Below are positions 4,294 through 5,625 of a DNA stretch of 5,625 nucleotides, in pieces. Origin of the DNA: an uncultured archaeon (GTDB lineage Archaea > Korarchaeota > Korarchaeia > Korarchaeales > Korarchaeaceae); the NCBI GenBank assembly GCA_938073845.1, contig CALJEO010000055.1, forward strand, positions 1 to 5,625, in the 5' to 3' direction. The translations under genes were made by a program, and so were the position numbers. The notes below the pieces were generated by a model. It was not told the origin of the DNA and did not search any database. It saw nothing but the letters and a program-made list of their open reading frames with translations. The first letter of the stretch is position 1. Each line of letters starts with the position of its first letter.

Positions 4294-5625
4294 ATGCGGC
4301 TGAGGATTCTTCAGAAGCTGGGCTTAGAGCCAGCTGTTCCTGAGAGCTTCGATATCCTCGCAGCCAGCTTAAATGCTATGATGCGGTATGAGGACCTGGA
4401 GGAGCTGAAGTCCTGGGATGCCCCCGTGCTGCCCCTGCTGGGGAGGCTTGATCCCGAGGAGGTTAGGTTCCTGAGCGCTGAGGCCTCGAGATCCCACCTT
4501 ACGATCCGAGAGTGTCAGGTGAGGGTTCAGAGGCTGCTTCCCCGGGACCTCAGGAAGAGGTTCGCAGCCTACTACACCGCTGAACGCGGCATCAACTTCA
4601 TGGCTTCCGTAGCATCGAGGTATGCGGGGGATAAGCTCATCCTCGCTGACCCCTTCCTCGGCTCAGCGCTCACCCTAACGGAGGCCGTTAAAAGGATAGG
4701 CGTCAGGAGGGTGAAGGGTGTCTGGGGAATCGAGCCCCTACCCCTGCCTGCTCTAGTTGCTTATGCATCCCTCCTCTCGGCGATGGAAGGGAGGAGAGAT
4801 GTCACGGTCGTGGTGGGGGATGCATTCAGGGAGGTTCGCAACGCGAGGCTACCGAGGGCTGACATCATACTGACGAACCCCCCGTTCACGAGGTGGAACT
4901 GCCTGGAGAGGGGCTACCGAGAATACCTGCTCGATGTGGTGGACGGGCTGGGGTATGGGAGGTACATCATCAGGAGGGATGCGAGCCTTCAGACACTCGC
5001 AATGTTCATCGCGGACCATGCCCTCAAGGAAGGGGGCTTGCTCGCCTCAGTCCTCCCAGCCTCAACGTTCTACACGATATACGGGAGGGGCTATAAGTCC
5101 TTCTTGAGGGAGAATTACGAAATTTTGGGGCTCCTGGAGGACGATCAACCTTTCTCCGAGGGAAGCGGATTTAAGGAGGTGATCATCGTGGCTATAAAGG
5201 GGCAAAGAAAGGATAGGTTAACGTTCTTCGGGAGACTGGGCGATGTGGAAGGGGCTGCTGAGGCAGTCATGGGCGGGATGGGCTTCAACGTACATGAGCT
5301 GCCACGCTTCCTGGACATTAACTGGCTCGCTCTCTTCGAGGGGAGCGGGCTGAGGGACCTCATCCTGAGTGTCCTGAGGAGGGGCCTGAGGGACGGAAAG
5401 CTCGGCTATCTGCCCAGCGGGAGCATAGTCAGGGGGGTCGAGATGTACGGCCCGGAGTTCTTCTTCATCCCAAATGAGCGGTGGCGCATCGTTAAGGAGA
5501 GCGAGGGTTTCGTAGAAATAGAGGGAATGGGGAAAACGCTTAAACTAAGCCGGGAGTTCCTCGTGAAGGCTCTCCGACGGCCGGGGCTCTACAGCTCAGT
5601 AATAGGGGTGAAAGTGGATAGCTAC
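4294..5625 (+). CDS. N6-adenine DNA methyltransferase, HsdM/Eco57I-like (3' end outside window)
   Basis: The first 444 residues are visible and no stop is reached. The protein would transfer a methyl group from S-adenosylmethionine to adenine N6 in a specific DNA site. Motifs follow the gamma-class order: motif X-like FAAYYTAE (90-97), motif I DPFLGSA (119-125, AdoMet binding), motif II acidic residue E147 in GIEPLP, motif III GDAF (175-178), catalytic motif IV NPPF (195-198), and a later GGLLASVLPASTFY strand (247-260). Residues 1-89 form a helical N-terminal domain, and the part after about 310 is probably the target-recognition region. Two departures from consensus are visible: motif X has YYTA instead of YTP, and motif I ends GSA instead of GSG. 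The ATG at 4294 is chosen for the TATA box 28 bases upstream. It may be an orphan methylase, a type I M subunit, a type IIG enzyme or a PglX-like protein, and the unseen 3' part and next genes would decide. Confidence 0.87.
   Translation, partial: MRLRILQKLGLEPAVPESFDILAASLNAMMRYEDLEELKSWDAPVLPLLGRLDPEEVRFLSAEASRSHLTIRECQVRVQRLLPRDLRKRFAAYYTAERGINFMASVASRYAGDKLILADPFLGSALTLTEAVKRIGVRRVKGVWGIEPLPLPALVAYASLLSAMEGRRDVTVVVGDAFREVRNARLPRADIILTNPPFTRWNCLERGYREYLLDVVDGLGYGRYIIRRDASLQTLAMFIADHALKEGGLLASVLPASTFYTIYGRGYKSFLRENYEILGLLEDDQPFSEGSGFKEVIIVAIKGQRKDRLTFFGRLGDVEGAAEAVMGGMGFNVHELPRFLDINWLALFEGSGLRDLILSVLRRGLRDGKLGYLPSGSIVRGVEMYGPEFFFIPNERWRIVKESEGFVEIEGMGKTLKLSREFLVKALRRPGLYSSVIGVKVDSY

Noticed and set aside
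1..5625. CRISPR array or tandem direct repeats
   Set aside because: No regularly spaced repeats of 20-40 bases were seen; the many AGGAGG-like words reflect codon bias.

Overview
The window looks like chromosomal DNA from a thermophilic archaeon, perhaps a Korarchaeota or Thermoproteota relative. This lineage call is an inference. It rests on arginine written almost entirely as AGG/AGA, frequent ATA isoleucine codons, purine-rich coding strands, Lrp-type helix-turn-helix architecture, and two genes whose start codons lie about 25-30 bases downstream of an A/T-rich TATA-like box, which is the leaderless arrangement common in such archaea. There is no rRNA, tRNA or CRISPR array.

Layout. (1) Positions 1-1976, plus strand: two overlapping genes of unknown function. 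The first is 145 codons, probably cut by the window edge. The second is a 523-residue protein with a very basic central stretch and a C-terminal winged-helix domain. (2) Positions 1977-2335: a convergent intergenic region rich in inverted repeats. It holds a perfect 10-bp hairpin whose arms match the anti-Shine-Dalgarno and Shine-Dalgarno sequences, a 6-bp hairpin, a hairpin followed by T7, and an 11-bp G/C-rich stem. Part of it resembles the worn 3' end of an IS605-type tnpB element, and part could be a structured RNA. (3) Positions 2336-3784, minus strand: a 482-residue regulator with two Lrp/AsnC-like winged-helix plus ligand-domain units. (4) Positions 3785-4293: the divergent region between the regulator and the methyltransferase. 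It carries the regulator promoter, a TTTCAGTG/CACTGAAA inverted repeat, a short 58-codon frame, and a TATA box before the methyltransferase. (5) Positions 4294-5625 and beyond, plus strand: the first 444 codons of an N6-adenine DNA methyltransferase of the HsdM/Eco57I type. It has no stop codon in the window.

How the genes may fit together: the regulator and the methyltransferase are divergently transcribed with promoters facing away from each other, so the regulator could control the methyltransferase. A modification or restriction-modification locus continuing to the right of the window is plausible, but no nuclease, helicase or specificity subunit is visible here. The methyltransferase frame stays open upstream of its likely start as far as an in-frame TAG at 4126-4128, and a further open segment of the same frame lies beyond it. 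This is the most unusual structural point in the window.
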